Positions 16,791-24,971 of a DNA stretch of 64,000 nucleotides are shown piece after piece. A program made the translations under genes and the position numbers. The first letter of the stretch is position 1; every line of letters begins with the position of its first letter. Where the stretch lies: assembly GCF_007744255.1 (NCBI RefSeq), contig NZ_CP036267.1:4196001-4260000 (forward strand), written 5' to 3'. The DNA comes from Thalassoglobus polymorphus. Lineage in GTDB: Bacteria; Planctomycetota; Planctomycetia; Planctomycetales; Planctomycetaceae. The notes under the pieces were generated by a model. The model was given only the letters and a program-made list of their open reading frames with translations, did not search any database and was not told the DNA's origin.

Positions 16791-17270
16791 TCAGGAATCG
16801 GGGGTCGATGCCGAGGAGTCCGGCGAGTTCCCAAATGAGGCGATAGCACTCTGCGCCACTGATTCGGGATCGAACTCTTTGAGCGTCGTCTCCGCGTGAT
16901 CCAGCAGCCGGTCGACCACCTGGCTGGTCTTCGCCACCAGTTCCTTCATCGCTGCCCGTTGCCGGGCCTGCGGGAAAAAATCGCTGAGGCTCTCCAGCAA
17001 TGCACTGGCCGCATTCAGCAGCGCATCGCCCGACATCGATTTGCCAAACTGCTCATCGCTGATCTGTTGCGCATCTGCTTCCGGTTTGCAGAGGCAGTAC
17101 AGCACGTCGACCAGCAGCACCGGATCGTCATGCAGCTGCGCGAGCAGTTTGCAGCCGTCGTCCAGCACGTCGAGCAAGTTGACGTTGAGCAGTGAGCGCA
17201 CGCGGCGGATGCCGTCCACATTGACGGCCACCGTCCACGTTCGCCCCGCGTTGTCCTGAAATGTTTTCAT
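16791..17270 (-). CDS. Tail assembly chaperone, first frame (GpG-like)
   Basis: 159 residues, located between tail tube and tape measure genes as all G-type chaperones are. It opens KTFQDNAGRTWTVAVNVDGI (a short beta domain) and continues as helices rich in Asp and Leu (LLNVNLLDVLDDGCKLLAQL). Its last 20 residues (SVAQSAIASFGNSPDSSAST) are low-complexity, which fits the region where part of the ribosomes leave the frame. A fraction of product would be extended by the frame at 16564-16770. Confidence 0.75.
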   Translation of the reverse strand: MKTFQDNAGRTWTVAVNVDGIRRVRSLLNVNLLDVLDDGCKLLAQLHDDPVLLVDVLYCLCKPEADAQQISDEQFGKSMSGDALLNAASALLESLSDFFPQARQRAAMKELVAKTSQVVDRLLDHAETTLKEFDPESVAQSAIASFGNSPDSSASTPDS

Positions 17271-17355
17271 GCATCAATCCTTAAAGTTGAGCGACCAGCG
17301 GGAGCGGCTTGTTCGTTCCGAGCGTCAGCTCGAACCCGCCGGCGGCCGTGCCGTC

Positions 17356-17796
17356 TTAAGGCACCGTCATCCATTCCGGGGCGTTGTCGGCGTAAGTCGG
17401 TTTGGCGGTGACACTGACACCGATCGCTTCCTCCAGCGCTTCGGAGCGGCTGAAGCTGGTGATCGACATCGTGGCCCGCAGTCCCTGCGAGCCGCTGCCG
17501 GCGACGTCTCCATCCATGACGGCGAACTCGATGCTGGTGTTGCCGAAGAACGCGTCTTTGATGGCGGTGAAGTCGGCATCGCCGGTGTCCCACACCATCT
17601 CGAACTCGATCGAGCCATCCTTGAGCGCGGCGATCGTCGCCCGCCAGCCGGCGTTGCCGCGCGTAGTGACATCCGCTTCGCTGGCTTCGAGATTGAGCGT
17701 CAGGTCTTTGACGTTCAGCATCTCGACCCAGGTGGGGGCAGCGTAGGTCCCGGTGTTCCGGTACAGCTTCGCTTCCATGCCGAGTTTGATGGTCAT
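17356..17796 (-). CDS. Phage tail tube protein
   Basis: 146 residues. TIKLGMEAKLYRNTGTYAAP, a VKDLTLNLEASEADVTTRG stretch, and SIEFEMVWDTGDADFTAIK form the tail-tube fold of the TP901-1 major tail family, which stacks in rings around the tape measure. The order tube, chaperone, tape measure is canonical. After its TAA (17356-17358) the same frame stays open for 24 more codons of protein-like sequence ending LGTNKPLPLVAQL before a second TAA; a stop-readthrough or lost extension is possible. Confidence 0.85.
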   Translation of the reverse strand: MTIKLGMEAKLYRNTGTYAAPTWVEMLNVKDLTLNLEASEADVTTRGNAGWRATIAALKDGSIEFEMVWDTGDADFTAIKDAFFGNTSIEFAVMDGDVAGSGSQGLRATMSITSFSRSEALEEAIGVSVTAKPTYADNAPEWMTVP

Positions 17797-17798
17797 TG

Positions 17799-18140
17799 TC
17801 AGTCCTCCATTGGTCGCGCGTGTCCGGCCAGGACGAGCGCCTCGTTGAGATTGCGATTCCCCGCCACCAGGTCGGCCAGATACCGTCCGTATTTGCCGGT
17901 CCGATCCTTCTGTGTGCGGACCGTGACCTGCCGCTCAGGACCGGCGAGTTTGCTGAGCAGCAGTTCGAGGTAGTCCGTCGCCGCGCGACCGGCGTCGCGT
18001 GTTGGTCCCCGCAGCTCCGGCGTGTCGATGCCGGCCAGACGGAGCGTCGCCCGCAGCGACACCCGAAAGCCGAGGTCGATCTCGGCTTCCACGGTGTCCC
18101 CGTCGATGACTCTCAGGATGCGGGCGCGGTACTCAAACAC
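17799..18140 (-). CDS. Thermonuclease-family (SNase-like) protein
   Basis: 113 residues covering a minimal SNase OB fold. RVIDGDTVEAEIDLGF holds the first Asp pair, RLAGIDTPE the Arg and second Asp/Glu, and KYGRYLADL the last Arg of the staphylococcal nuclease active site; all are present, so it may be a calcium-dependent nuclease. No signal peptide, so it acts inside the cell or particle. It overlaps nothing but stands two bases before the tail tube gene, in the late operon. Such genes occur in planctomycete and other phages; role in host DNA breakdown or in recombination is inference. Confidence 0.88.
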   Translation of the reverse strand: MFEYRARILRVIDGDTVEAEIDLGFRVSLRATLRLAGIDTPELRGPTRDAGRAATDYLELLLSKLAGPERQVTVRTQKDRTGKYGRYLADLVAGNRNLNEALVLAGHARPMED

Positions 18141-18154
18141 AGTTCATCTCCTGA

Positions 18155-18943
18155 TCACGCACTCGGGGCCGGTGCGAACGATTCGCCGGTCGGTGCCCCG
18201 GCACCGCTGCTGCTGGCGATCGGTCCGCTGGGCCAGCGGCCGAGAACCGGCAGATGGCTGATCGGGATGCCGTTGGTCAGTACGGCCAGATCGTCTTCGG
18301 TGGGTCGGTCTTCGTGCGGCGGGACCGTGTCGATCATTTCGGTGCTGGTGAACCAGGCCGACGGGTCGTAGGTCCGCAGCTGTTCTTCACTCAGCGTGAA
18401 GTCCGGCTTGGCGGCGTCCTCCAGCGGAATCCGGAACAGCTCGGTGGCCATCAGCCGATAGACGCGTTGCACGTACTGGCCGATCAGTCCCGAGAATGCC
18501 TGGCTGATCTCCAGCGGGCGGGCGTTCTCCTGATGCTGCATCGATTCGGTGAGCGAGAGCAGAATCAGACCGGCGTACTGCTTGAGCCACTGGTTGCGGA
18601 CTTTGAAGTACGGCGTCGGATAGACGAGGAATTCTTCGGGAGCCGGCAAGGCATGGGCCGGTTCCATGTTGAGCGTCGCGGCCGGCACTGCGCGGGCCGC
18701 CAGAATCGACCGGGCCCGCGTGCAGAGTTTATGGATGCGAGTCAGCGTATTGATCGAGGGCGGCGTTCGCAGGTTGGCATCGGGATGCCACAGGATCGCC
18801 TGCAGATTGCGTCCCATCACATCGGTGAGGTAGCGGATCGTGTCGTTTTGCGACTGCGTGTCGTCGGAGAAGTTGGGAACCGCCAGCCCGAACCGGCCCC
18901 AGTCCCCGACGTTGTACCAGAGGAATGCATCATGTCCGTTCAT
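18155..18943 (-). CDS. Phage late hypothetical protein (262 aa)
   Basis: 262 residues, no family recognised. It opens MNGHDAFLWYNVGDWGRFGL, has a helical middle (QAILWHPDANLRTPPSINTL, QWLKQYAGLILLSLTESM), and ends in a disordered Gly/Ala/Ser/Pro tail. There is no signal peptide or membrane segment. Its place between the serine protease and the thermonuclease in the late operon suggests a virion-associated or assembly role. Confidence 0.7.
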   Translation of the reverse strand: MNGHDAFLWYNVGDWGRFGLAVPNFSDDTQSQNDTIRYLTDVMGRNLQAILWHPDANLRTPPSINTLTRIHKLCTRARSILAARAVPAATLNMEPAHALPAPEEFLVYPTPYFKVRNQWLKQYAGLILLSLTESMQHQENARPLEISQAFSGLIGQYVQRVYRLMATELFRIPLEDAAKPDFTLSEEQLRTYDPSAWFTSTEMIDTVPPHEDRPTEDDLAVLTNGIPISHLPVLGRWPSGPIASSSGAGAPTGESFAPAPSA

Positions 18944-18957
18944 CGAAAACTCCAGAG

Positions 18958-20406
18958 TCAGGGATGAGCCGCCGGGCGTTTCAGGCCTTTGGCGGCGAGG
19001 TATTGATCAATGAGTCCCCGGAGGGATTCGAGCGTGCCGACCGCACCGGGGTATTTGCGGACGAGCTCCGATTCAGCCCAGGAGAACGCTTCCGCGAACG
19101 TGTCCCGCTCGTAGGGAGCGAACCGCGTTTCGGGCACGATCGCCTGCGGTGGCGGCGGCGAATCAACCGTCACCATCGGCGGCTTCTCAATGGTGGGCGG
19201 ATCGCGTCCCGTCCGTGATCGCCGGCGTTTGCGGAGCGTGCGCCACAGAGCAATGCCACCCAGCAGCAGACCGCCGGCACCGCCCGTCATGCCGGATACA
19301 CCGAGCCATGTGGCCAGCGTGACGGCTTTCTCCACCACCCCGCTCATGCGCTCGACGGCCTCGGTGGATGTTGCGGATGGCTCGGTCGTTACAAGGGGTG
19401 TTTCAGCGGTTACCGGTTTCGGTGTGGTGGGTGGTGGCTCGGGAGTCGCCGGTTCCGCAGGTGTTTCCACAGCCGGCGGCACGAGCGCTGGTTCAGCGGG
19501 CACGACGACTCGCTGTGGCGGAGGGCGACTGACGATCTCCTGACGCAGACCGAGGGCAATCAGCAGCTTGTCCGCTCCTTCGTAACCGACGATCGGGTCA
19601 CGTCCCGGCACGAGAAACGTGGGAACTTCGCTGACTCCGAAGCGCCGCGCGATTTCGGCCTGCTTGTCGATGTCCACAAACTCGACCGCATAGGTCGCTT
19701 CCAGCATCCGCCGCAGATCGGTGCCGGTCCCGTAATCGTCTTTGAAACGCCGGCAGGGCGTGCAGCTCATCGAACCGAACACGTACAACTTCGGGCGACC
19801 GTCAACGACGGCAGGTGGAGTTGGTTCGGTTCGCGAGCGCGTGGCGGCGTACGCATCACGCACAGACGCGGACGACACAAACACGCTCGTCGCGCAGTCC
19901 GTGCTGTTGAGCAGCCCGCAAACCTCGCCTTTGGCGTTCAGCAGCGGGCCGCCGCTCCAGCCGGGACAGGTGCGGAATCCGACAACATTTCCGCTGAAGG
20001 ATCCGCCTCCGTATTCGAACGTGCTCCACCGCAACAGTGGGCCACTGGTCCACCGCAGTTCGCGACGGTCGTTGATCGACGGATATCCGTAGGACCACAA
20101 CCGCTCGCCAACACGGGGCGGACTGGCGGCCACAGGAACGTGCGGATAACCGTCGCCTTCGCAGTCGTAGACCACCGGGCCTTCAATTTCGCGGCAGACA
20201 TAGATCCGCGTGGCGGTCACCGACCGATCCTTGAATCGGACGGTCACGGTCTCGGGCAGATTGCAGTGCCGAACGGTCAGGACGAGTCCCGCCGGATCGA
20301 CGCAGACGCCGCTGCAGCCATCGACCATGACGACCGCGTCCGCCACCGCTCCGTGCACGGACGTGGTCCACAGCAGAATCAACAGTGAGGCAACGTGCTT
20401 CAGCAT
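18958..20406 (-). CDS. Secreted trypsin-like protease fused to a thioredoxin domain
   Basis: 482 residues. A signal peptide (1-22, LLILLWTTSVHGAVA) precedes a trypsin-2/DegP-type protease: His47 in LVLTVRHC, an Asp at 81 or 85 in VYDCEGDGYP, and Ser151 in CPGWSGGPL. Many cysteines (31, 35, 48, 71, 82, 147, 163, 171) suggest disulphides. A thioredoxin domain follows (205-290) with CTPC at 215-218 and the cis-Pro loop EVPTF. Then a Pro/Thr-rich linker (300-350), a membrane helix (about 365-390) and a basic cytoplasmic tail. It is a type I membrane protein with both activities outside. It overlaps the peptidase-like gene by seven bases. Its place in the late region suggests lysis, exclusion or virion processing. 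Confidence 0.85.
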   Translation of the reverse strand: MLKHVASLLILLWTTSVHGAVADAVVMVDGCSGVCVDPAGLVLTVRHCNLPETVTVRFKDRSVTATRIYVCREIEGPVVYDCEGDGYPHVPVAASPPRVGERLWSYGYPSINDRRELRWTSGPLLRWSTFEYGGGSFSGNVVGFRTCPGWSGGPLLNAKGEVCGLLNSTDCATSVFVSSASVRDAYAATRSRTEPTPPAVVDGRPKLYVFGSMSCTPCRRFKDDYGTGTDLRRMLEATYAVEFVDIDKQAEIARRFGVSEVPTFLVPGRDPIVGYEGADKLLIALGLRQEIVSRPPPQRVVVPAEPALVPPAVETPAEPATPEPPPTTPKPVTAETPLVTTEPSATSTEAVERMSGVVEKAVTLATWLGVSGMTGGAGGLLLGGIALWRTLRKRRRSRTGRDPPTIEKPPMVTVDSPPPPQAIVPETRFAPYERDTFAEAFSWAESELVRKYPGAVGTLESLRGLIDQYLAAKGLKRPAAHP

Positions 20407-21032
20407 GCGGTCACCTCCGGCGCGTACGACCGCTGAAACTGAAACGTTCCCTGTCGCACGACCTGACGCAGCAGGCAGGCCGGGTTGTAGCGCGTGGGGT
20501 TGGCCCGGTTGAGCCGCCCCAGCCGCATCAGCACAGCCGCCACCAGTTCCGAGCAGAACAGTTCATTCAGATCCGCCGCCGGCAGCAGCCGCGTCCGTTT
20601 GAACAGCCGCGTTCCGGACAGCAGTGCTCCGCCAAGGTCATACGTGACCAGCCGACCGAGGAAATGCCGGATCAGAATCTTGGAGAGCAGCTCCGATTCA
20701 CTCTGCGACAGCCGGTCAATCGCGGAGAGCCGATAGACACCGACACGCCCACCAGCGCTCACGTAATCGTGAATCCGCTGTTCCGGCAGATGCGCCTGCA
20801 CGCCTTCGACCCGGTATCCGAGCACGGCGCAGGGGTGCGGGCAGAGCGTGGTCGACTCGAGCCAGAGTGGCGAACCGTGATGCTCGCAGATGACCGCCAC
20901 ATGGGATGGTCCCAGCCTCAATCGCCGCGGCGCAAGCGCCGATGCCGTCAGCCAGGTGATCGCCCGGGCTGTCGCGTCGGTGCCGTAGCACGCCAGCAGA
21001 TCAAGAGGTTGGAAGTCGTCCATGTGATTCAT
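20400..21032 (-). CDS. Permuted papain-like (YiiX/NlpC-P60 type) hydrolase
   Basis: 210 residues. GPSHVAVICE puts a catalytic-type His at 44 before a Cys at 160 in ELFCSELVAAVLMR, the circularly permuted order of YiiX/YaeF and other NlpC/P60 relatives; NPTRYNPACLLR after it is typical as well. These enzymes cut amide or ester bonds in peptidoglycan or lipids. No signal peptide; the neighbouring membrane protein could help export. It starts in a four-base overlap with that gene (ATGA at 21029-21032). It is the best candidate for the phage lysin, or for a peptidase on the tail (as NlpC/P60 proteins are). Confidence 0.8.
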   Translation of the reverse strand: MNHMDDFQPLDLLACYGTDATARAITWLTASALAPRRLRLGPSHVAVICEHHGSPLWLESTTLCPHPCAVLGYRVEGVQAHLPEQRIHDYVSAGGRVGVYRLSAIDRLSQSESELLSKILIRHFLGRLVTYDLGGALLSGTRLFKRTRLLPAADLNELFCSELVAAVLMRLGRLNRANPTRYNPACLLRQVVRQGTFQFQRSYAPEVTAC

Positions 21033-21316
21033 TTCTCGGAAGCTGAAAGCCTTTCAAAGACGCGATCGAACAGGGTGTCATGGCGGTCGAGTCGGTGACG
21101 GATCGTGTCGATCTCCGCCGTGCGGTATTCGTTGGCGGCGTTCAGTTCCGCCTTGATGGCGCTGACGTCATTCGAGATCGACCAGGCCCACAGGACCGCG
21201 CCGACGAAAACGACCGATGTCACGAAACTGAGGAACGACACGAACCACTTCGGCACGACGATGTAGCCGTTGACGTGGCCGTGCGGCTTGCCGTTCGTCT
21301 CACTGATGTCTCCCAT
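21029..21316 (-). CDS. Small membrane protein, holin-like candidate
   Basis: 95 residues from ATG 21316, which has AAGGAA upstream; an earlier in-frame Met at 21352 lies inside the neighbour gene. One strong membrane helix (WFVSFLSFVTSVVFVGAVLW, about 25-45) is followed by a charged coiled coil (KAELNAANEYRTAEIDTIRH). This layout is shared by several phage holin or spanin-like proteins, and it sits next to the hydrolase. No direct family match recognised. Confidence 0.65.
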   Translation of the reverse strand: MGDISETNGKPHGHVNGYIVVPKWFVSFLSFVTSVVFVGAVLWAWSISNDVSAIKAELNAANEYRTAEIDTIRHRLDRHDTLFDRVFERLSASEK

Positions 21317-21330
21317 GTGTGGTGGTTCCT

Positions 21331-21768
21331 TCACCGCACCGAGTCCCGCCACATGGCGGGCAGCTTCGGCGTTTCCCGTTCAAAGGCCGGCCCCATGAAG
21401 GGCCGGGGTCTGTAAGTCAGTCGCACTCGTTTCTTCCGTCGCCGGCCGACCGCGTGCCCGCCGTGCTCGAGCAGCGCCGGCGCATCGGTCCCTTTGCCGC
21501 TGAGCAGAATCGGGCCGATGATCACGCTGGATCGCAGCGGCTCGTAGACGAAGAAGATGTTGTTCTTGAGCAGTCCGGTGTGGCTCGATGGAGGGGAACC
21601 CGGCTGCGAGATGGTCTTACGTTTGCGGATGCTCGAACGGGCTCCACGCCGGACGAACGCCCCGAACCGCGACAGCACTCTGCGCTGAGCGCGATCGGCC
21701 GCGGATGTCACCGCCGCACGATCGAAGAACAGTCCCCTGGCCTGGTCGATTCTCATCCCGATCATCAC
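21331..21768 (-). CDS. Tail completion / HK97 gp10-like protein
   Basis: 145 residues. A helical start (RAAVTSAADRAQRRVLSRFG), a basic stretch (RRGARSSIRKRK), the turn GSPPSSHTGLLKNNIFFVYE and SSVIIGPIL.. PALLEHGGH are the features of phage virion-morphogenesis/HK97 gp10 proteins, which sit at the neck or tail terminator. The genomic place, after two connector genes and before tail genes, agrees. Starts at 21768 or at Met5 (21756). Confidence 0.75.
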   Translation of the reverse strand: MMIGMRIDQARGLFFDRAAVTSAADRAQRRVLSRFGAFVRRGARSSIRKRKTISQPGSPPSSHTGLLKNNIFFVYEPLRSSVIIGPILLSGKGTDAPALLEHGGHAVGRRRKKRVRLTYRPRPFMGPAFERETPKLPAMWRDSVR

Positions 21769-21769
21769 G

Positions 21770-22198
21770 TCACCTCATCAATCGGAACGTGAAAGTCAGG
21801 ATGCTGGTGAACTGCCGCAGTTCCTGCAGATGCTCCTGGGCATAAACCGGCTGGTTCTCGGTCTTCAGCCACGCAGCATTCGGATAGTCCGTCAGCCGTT
21901 TGAACCGCAGGTGTTCGGCCAGTTCGTCGACCAGCGTCATTAACTCATCGATCTCGGTGTTGTCGGCCGCGTCGAGTTTCTTCTGGACGGCCACATCGAT
22001 CGCATAGTCGTACTGGTTGTGAGCGCGGCCGCCGGGCAGCGTGGTCACTGACTTCGGGACGACCGTGACACGCAGCGTCTGCATGTCGGCCAGTTCAAAG
22101 GCCGGCAGATACTCGCGGGTGGCAGAGACCGGCTGGCTGAACGAGCCCGCGTTGATCTCAGCCGCCACGGCGTCGGCAATATCGGTGATCACAGCCAC
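21770..22198 (-). CDS. Tail terminator/completion-like protein
   Basis: 142 residues from GTG 22198, which overlaps the preceding stop (TAGTG); a longer frame to 22270 would lie inside the upstream gene. VVAVITDIADAVAAEINAGS is an N-terminal helix, followed by beta strands (LRVTVVPKSVTTLPGGRAHN, YDYAIDVAVQKKLD) and a helix with DELMTLVDELAEHLRF. This is the layout of tail terminator proteins at this position. Assignment rests on order and secondary structure. Confidence 0.65.
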   Translation of the reverse strand: MAVITDIADAVAAEINAGSFSQPVSATREYLPAFELADMQTLRVTVVPKSVTTLPGGRAHNQYDYAIDVAVQKKLDAADNTEIDELMTLVDELAEHLRFKRLTDYPNAAWLKTENQPVYAQEHLQELRQFTSILTFTFRLMR

Positions 22199-22578
22199 TA
22201 CGGCGTCTCCGTGCTGATGTGTTTCGTGTGAATCCGCAGAGTCTTGCGATACGGATCGCTGTAGCGCCAATGCGGCTCCTTGCCCGGAGCCATGACCTCG
22301 TAAACGAACGTGGTCGTCCCCTGTGTTTCCCGCACACGATCACCGCGCTCGGGGAGCTTCCTTGCTCCGCCGAGCACGAGATCGTCCGTGAGCACCAGGA
22401 AGTCCCGTGTCTCTGTCCGTTCCACCACCCCGAACCCGTTGTCAACGTCGAAGATCGTGCGCCCGATCGAAGCGGAAACGACCACCGTGTCGTTTCCCCG
22501 CTGATAGGTGACGGTGCTGGTCGCATGCTCGGTCCGCCGGTCTTCAAGCCAGTTCGAGGCGTGTTCGAGAAGGTTCAT
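22198..22578 (-). CDS. Head-tail joining protein (head completion)
   Basis: 126 residues, encoded directly after the capsid decoration gene. MNLLEHASNWLEDRRTEHAT is an N-terminal helix, then a small all-beta domain with DFLVLTDDLVLGG and ETQGTTTFVYEVMAPGKEPH. The pattern is that of head-tail joining proteins of Mu-like and lambda-like phages (FII-type adaptor). Its stop overlaps the next GTG. Confidence 0.7.
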   Translation of the reverse strand: MNLLEHASNWLEDRRTEHATSTVTYQRGNDTVVVSASIGRTIFDVDNGFGVVERTETRDFLVLTDDLVLGGARKLPERGDRVRETQGTTTFVYEVMAPGKEPHWRYSDPYRKTLRIHTKHISTETP

Positions 22579-22589
22579 CGAGGCCTCGC

Positions 22590-22931
22590 TTATTGACTGA
22601 GCCGGACACGGACGGTGGTATCGTTGTCGCCGGCGGCGGCCACCACTTTGCCGAGCTGCTTGTTGGCTCCCGTTTCGGAGTCTTCTTTGGCTTCGCTGTC
22701 AGCGACGTCCCAGTAGACGGTTGCACCGACCGCGATCGCGGTGCCGACGCCAGTCGCTTTCGGAAAGTCGAAGACGCCCTCGATCGAGAGGGCTCCCAGC
22801 TCGTTGGCGGCGATGGGGCGTTTGGCGACCCCGATGAGATCGCCCTGCACAACCACATCGCCTGCCGCCACGGCGGAACCGGGTGTGTGGTCGATCGCTG
22901 CTCCGTCCTGAATGAAGGTGGCCACGGCCAT
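22590..22931 (-). CDS. DUF2190 capsid-associated protein
   Basis: 113 residues, nearly all beta, rich in Gly, Ala and Val. TFIQDGAAIDHTPGSAVAAG, VVVQGDLIGVAKRPIAANEL, and GATVYWDVADSE are close to the DUF2190 consensus, a family found beside phage major capsid genes and thought to be a decoration protein. It follows the capsid gene with a 45-base gap. AAGGAG box precedes the ATG. Confidence 0.88.
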   Translation of the reverse strand: MAVATFIQDGAAIDHTPGSAVAAGDVVVQGDLIGVAKRPIAANELGALSIEGVFDFPKATGVGTAIAVGATVYWDVADSEAKEDSETGANKQLGKVVAAAGDNDTTVRVRLSQ

Positions 22932-22976
22932 ATCGAGTTACTCCTCAAGGAAATTGGATCAGTTGGAACTCTTGGG

Positions 22977-24971
22977 TCAGGCTTCGCCCTTCGACTTCAC
23001 GCCGCCGCGGGAGTCCTGAAGGGCACAACCGAAGTCGTGATAGCCCCGCATCTGCACGCCGAGCTGATTGAAGTCGGCGTCGGCAGTTTCGATCGTGGGA
23101 GACTCCTGACCGTTCAGGAACGCGACCTCGACCACCGGCAGGTCGGTTGGATCGGCCAGCAGGTACCACGCCTTGGCCGAGTTGCCGGTGTAACTGGAGT
23201 TGGCCAGATACCGGCTGACCTCGACGCGGAACTTGCCCTGATGCGGGTTGGAGATCGGGTACTTGTTGCTGGCGGTGGTGTCCCGCAGCTCCATCGATTT
23301 GAAGAGCTGCGACCCGACCGCGGACAGAGCCGTCGGCACCAGCATGAGGGCCGGCAGAATGCCGATCGGTTTGCCGTCGGAATCGACCTGATCCATGAAG
23401 GCGACTTCCGCCTTGGTCAGGCCGTCGATCGACAGCGCCGTGTCGGCACCCGTCAGATAGTTGTTGTTGCCGACGGTGAAGAACGAGGTGTTCGCCAGGA
23501 ACGTGGTCCAGAACACGTCGTTGATCTTCAGACCGGAACCGCGACCCAGTTTGCGAGGCACGGTGGTGATCGCGCCGAGGTCATCGTTGATGATGTCCCG
23601 CCGATCGATCGCCAGCATCAGGCCGTACGTGTCGGCCTTGTTCGTGTACTGCTCGCTGCCGAGTGTTCCCTGCTTGAGTTCTCCGCCGGGCGCGACCAGT
23701 TCGTACTGATCGGTGCCGATCAGCCGGTAACTGGTGACCGTCTTGAAGTCGCTCACGTTGCGAACGGCGCAGATATTCCGCCACGTCCGTTCGACGCTGA
23801 AGAACCCTTCCAGCAGAAACTTGTTGGCGACATTCGACAGGATGCCGCTGATGTCGATGGTCGAGTATCCGGCCGCTTCGATGCCGCGACCGAACGCGAA
23901 TCGAAGCACTTCCCGGTTGTCGCGGAAGTTGCGACCGGTGTAGCCGTTGGCCCATGCCGCTTCGAGCAGCAGTTCCTGCAGACCGATCCCGCCGCGAAAT
24001 CGGCGTGCCGCCAGATCGAGCGTCTGCGGATCGAACGCTTCCTCAACATTGGCCGCCTTCGCTGTCAGCAGACAGGCCGCTTCCAGCACGTTCCCGTTGA
24101 CCGTGTTGTCCGGGACATGCGCTGCCGGAGCGGTTGGCCGCGTCGCTCGGAGCACTTCCAGTTCGGTACGCTGGGGATCCCAGCCTTCCCGGATCGCGCG
24201 GGCCTCAAGCTGCGGGTGGCGGCTGGCACAGACGCGGCGGACGGCAGCGATCCGTTCAATCTCGGCCGCCGCTTCCGCTCGGATGTCACTCACGGTGGCG
24301 GCATTGGCTGCCACAGGAGCGGCCGGCGGATTCGTCGGCGTGTTCGGTTCGTCGGTATCGGTGTCATGATCCGTCACGTCGGGGTCTCCTGATTCCTGAG
24401 CCGCGCTGGCGGCCACACTGGCGCTGGTTTCACCGTCCGCCCCGAGATCCACAAAACTGATTTCACCCAGCGTCGACTTGCGGACGACGTTGATCGGCCC
24501 GGCATACTGGCGACCATTGACCGTCACCTGCTGCTGGGCCTTGATGAACTCGAACTCTTCCACGCTGGCTCCGACCGAGGCCTGCCAGGGGAACCCGTTC
24601 TTCGAGCTGGCCACGACTTCGCGAGCGGCGGACGTATCGCGAGACACGACACCGGCGGCCATCAGCTTTCCCTGCTCGACGCGAATTGAGTCGGTGTGCC
24701 CGACACCCGAGAGCGGGTCATGTCCGAACCGGATCGGTCGTGATTGCGCGGGGATCGACATTCCGGCCAGATCGATCACGACCGGGAACTTCCAGCCGGC
24801 GATTCGCATCGCTCCGCCGGTGTAGGCCACCATCTGGAACCGGGGCAGCGCGGTGCTTTCACCGTCGCCGGCTTCCACTTCGATGTGGGCCGTCGCGGTG
24901 AGATTCAGGGGAGCGGGCAGCGTGGGGGAATCATTCGGCGCTGACCGGGGTTTCTTCGTCTTGGTCGACAT
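22977..24971 (-). CDS. Prohead protease fused to major capsid protein
   Basis: 664 residues from ATG 24971 (GGAGG box; the frame upstream lies inside the portal gene). Residues 20-220 are a phage prohead protease: VVIDLAGMSIP, RFGHDPLSGVGHTD (His) and GFPWQASVGASV (Ser), then LGEISFVDLGAD. A disordered Ala/Thr/Pro/Asp stretch (about 215-260) leads to a scaffold-like helix, and the last 320 residues are a Mu-gpT/HK97-type major capsid protein (FRDNREVLRFAFGRGIEAAG, NDVFWTTFLANTSFF). The three functions (protease, delta-scaffold, capsid) are one polypeptide that must cut itself apart during maturation. It overlaps the portal gene by 41 bases. Confidence 0.9.
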   Translation of the reverse strand: MSTKTKKPRSAPNDSPTLPAPLNLTATAHIEVEAGDGESTALPRFQMVAYTGGAMRIAGWKFPVVIDLAGMSIPAQSRPIRFGHDPLSGVGHTDSIRVEQGKLMAAGVVSRDTSAAREVVASSKNGFPWQASVGASVEEFEFIKAQQQVTVNGRQYAGPINVVRKSTLGEISFVDLGADGETSASVAASAAQESGDPDVTDHDTDTDEPNTPTNPPAAPVAANAATVSDIRAEAAAEIERIAAVRRVCASRHPQLEARAIREGWDPQRTELEVLRATRPTAPAAHVPDNTVNGNVLEAACLLTAKAANVEEAFDPQTLDLAARRFRGGIGLQELLLEAAWANGYTGRNFRDNREVLRFAFGRGIEAAGYSTIDISGILSNVANKFLLEGFFSVERTWRNICAVRNVSDFKTVTSYRLIGTDQYELVAPGGELKQGTLGSEQYTNKADTYGLMLAIDRRDIINDDLGAITTVPRKLGRGSGLKINDVFWTTFLANTSFFTVGNNNYLTGADTALSIDGLTKAEVAFMDQVDSDGKPIGILPALMLVPTALSAVGSQLFKSMELRDTTASNKYPISNPHQGKFRVEVSRYLANSSYTGNSAKAWYLLADPTDLPVVEVAFLNGQESPTIETADADFNQLGVQMRGYHDFGCALQDSRGGVKSKGEA

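Noticed and set aside
22593-24392. A 599-codon plus-strand frame antisense to the capsid gene
   Set aside because: High GC makes long antisense frames; no motifs or ribosome binding site; the minus strand carries protease-capsid signatures.
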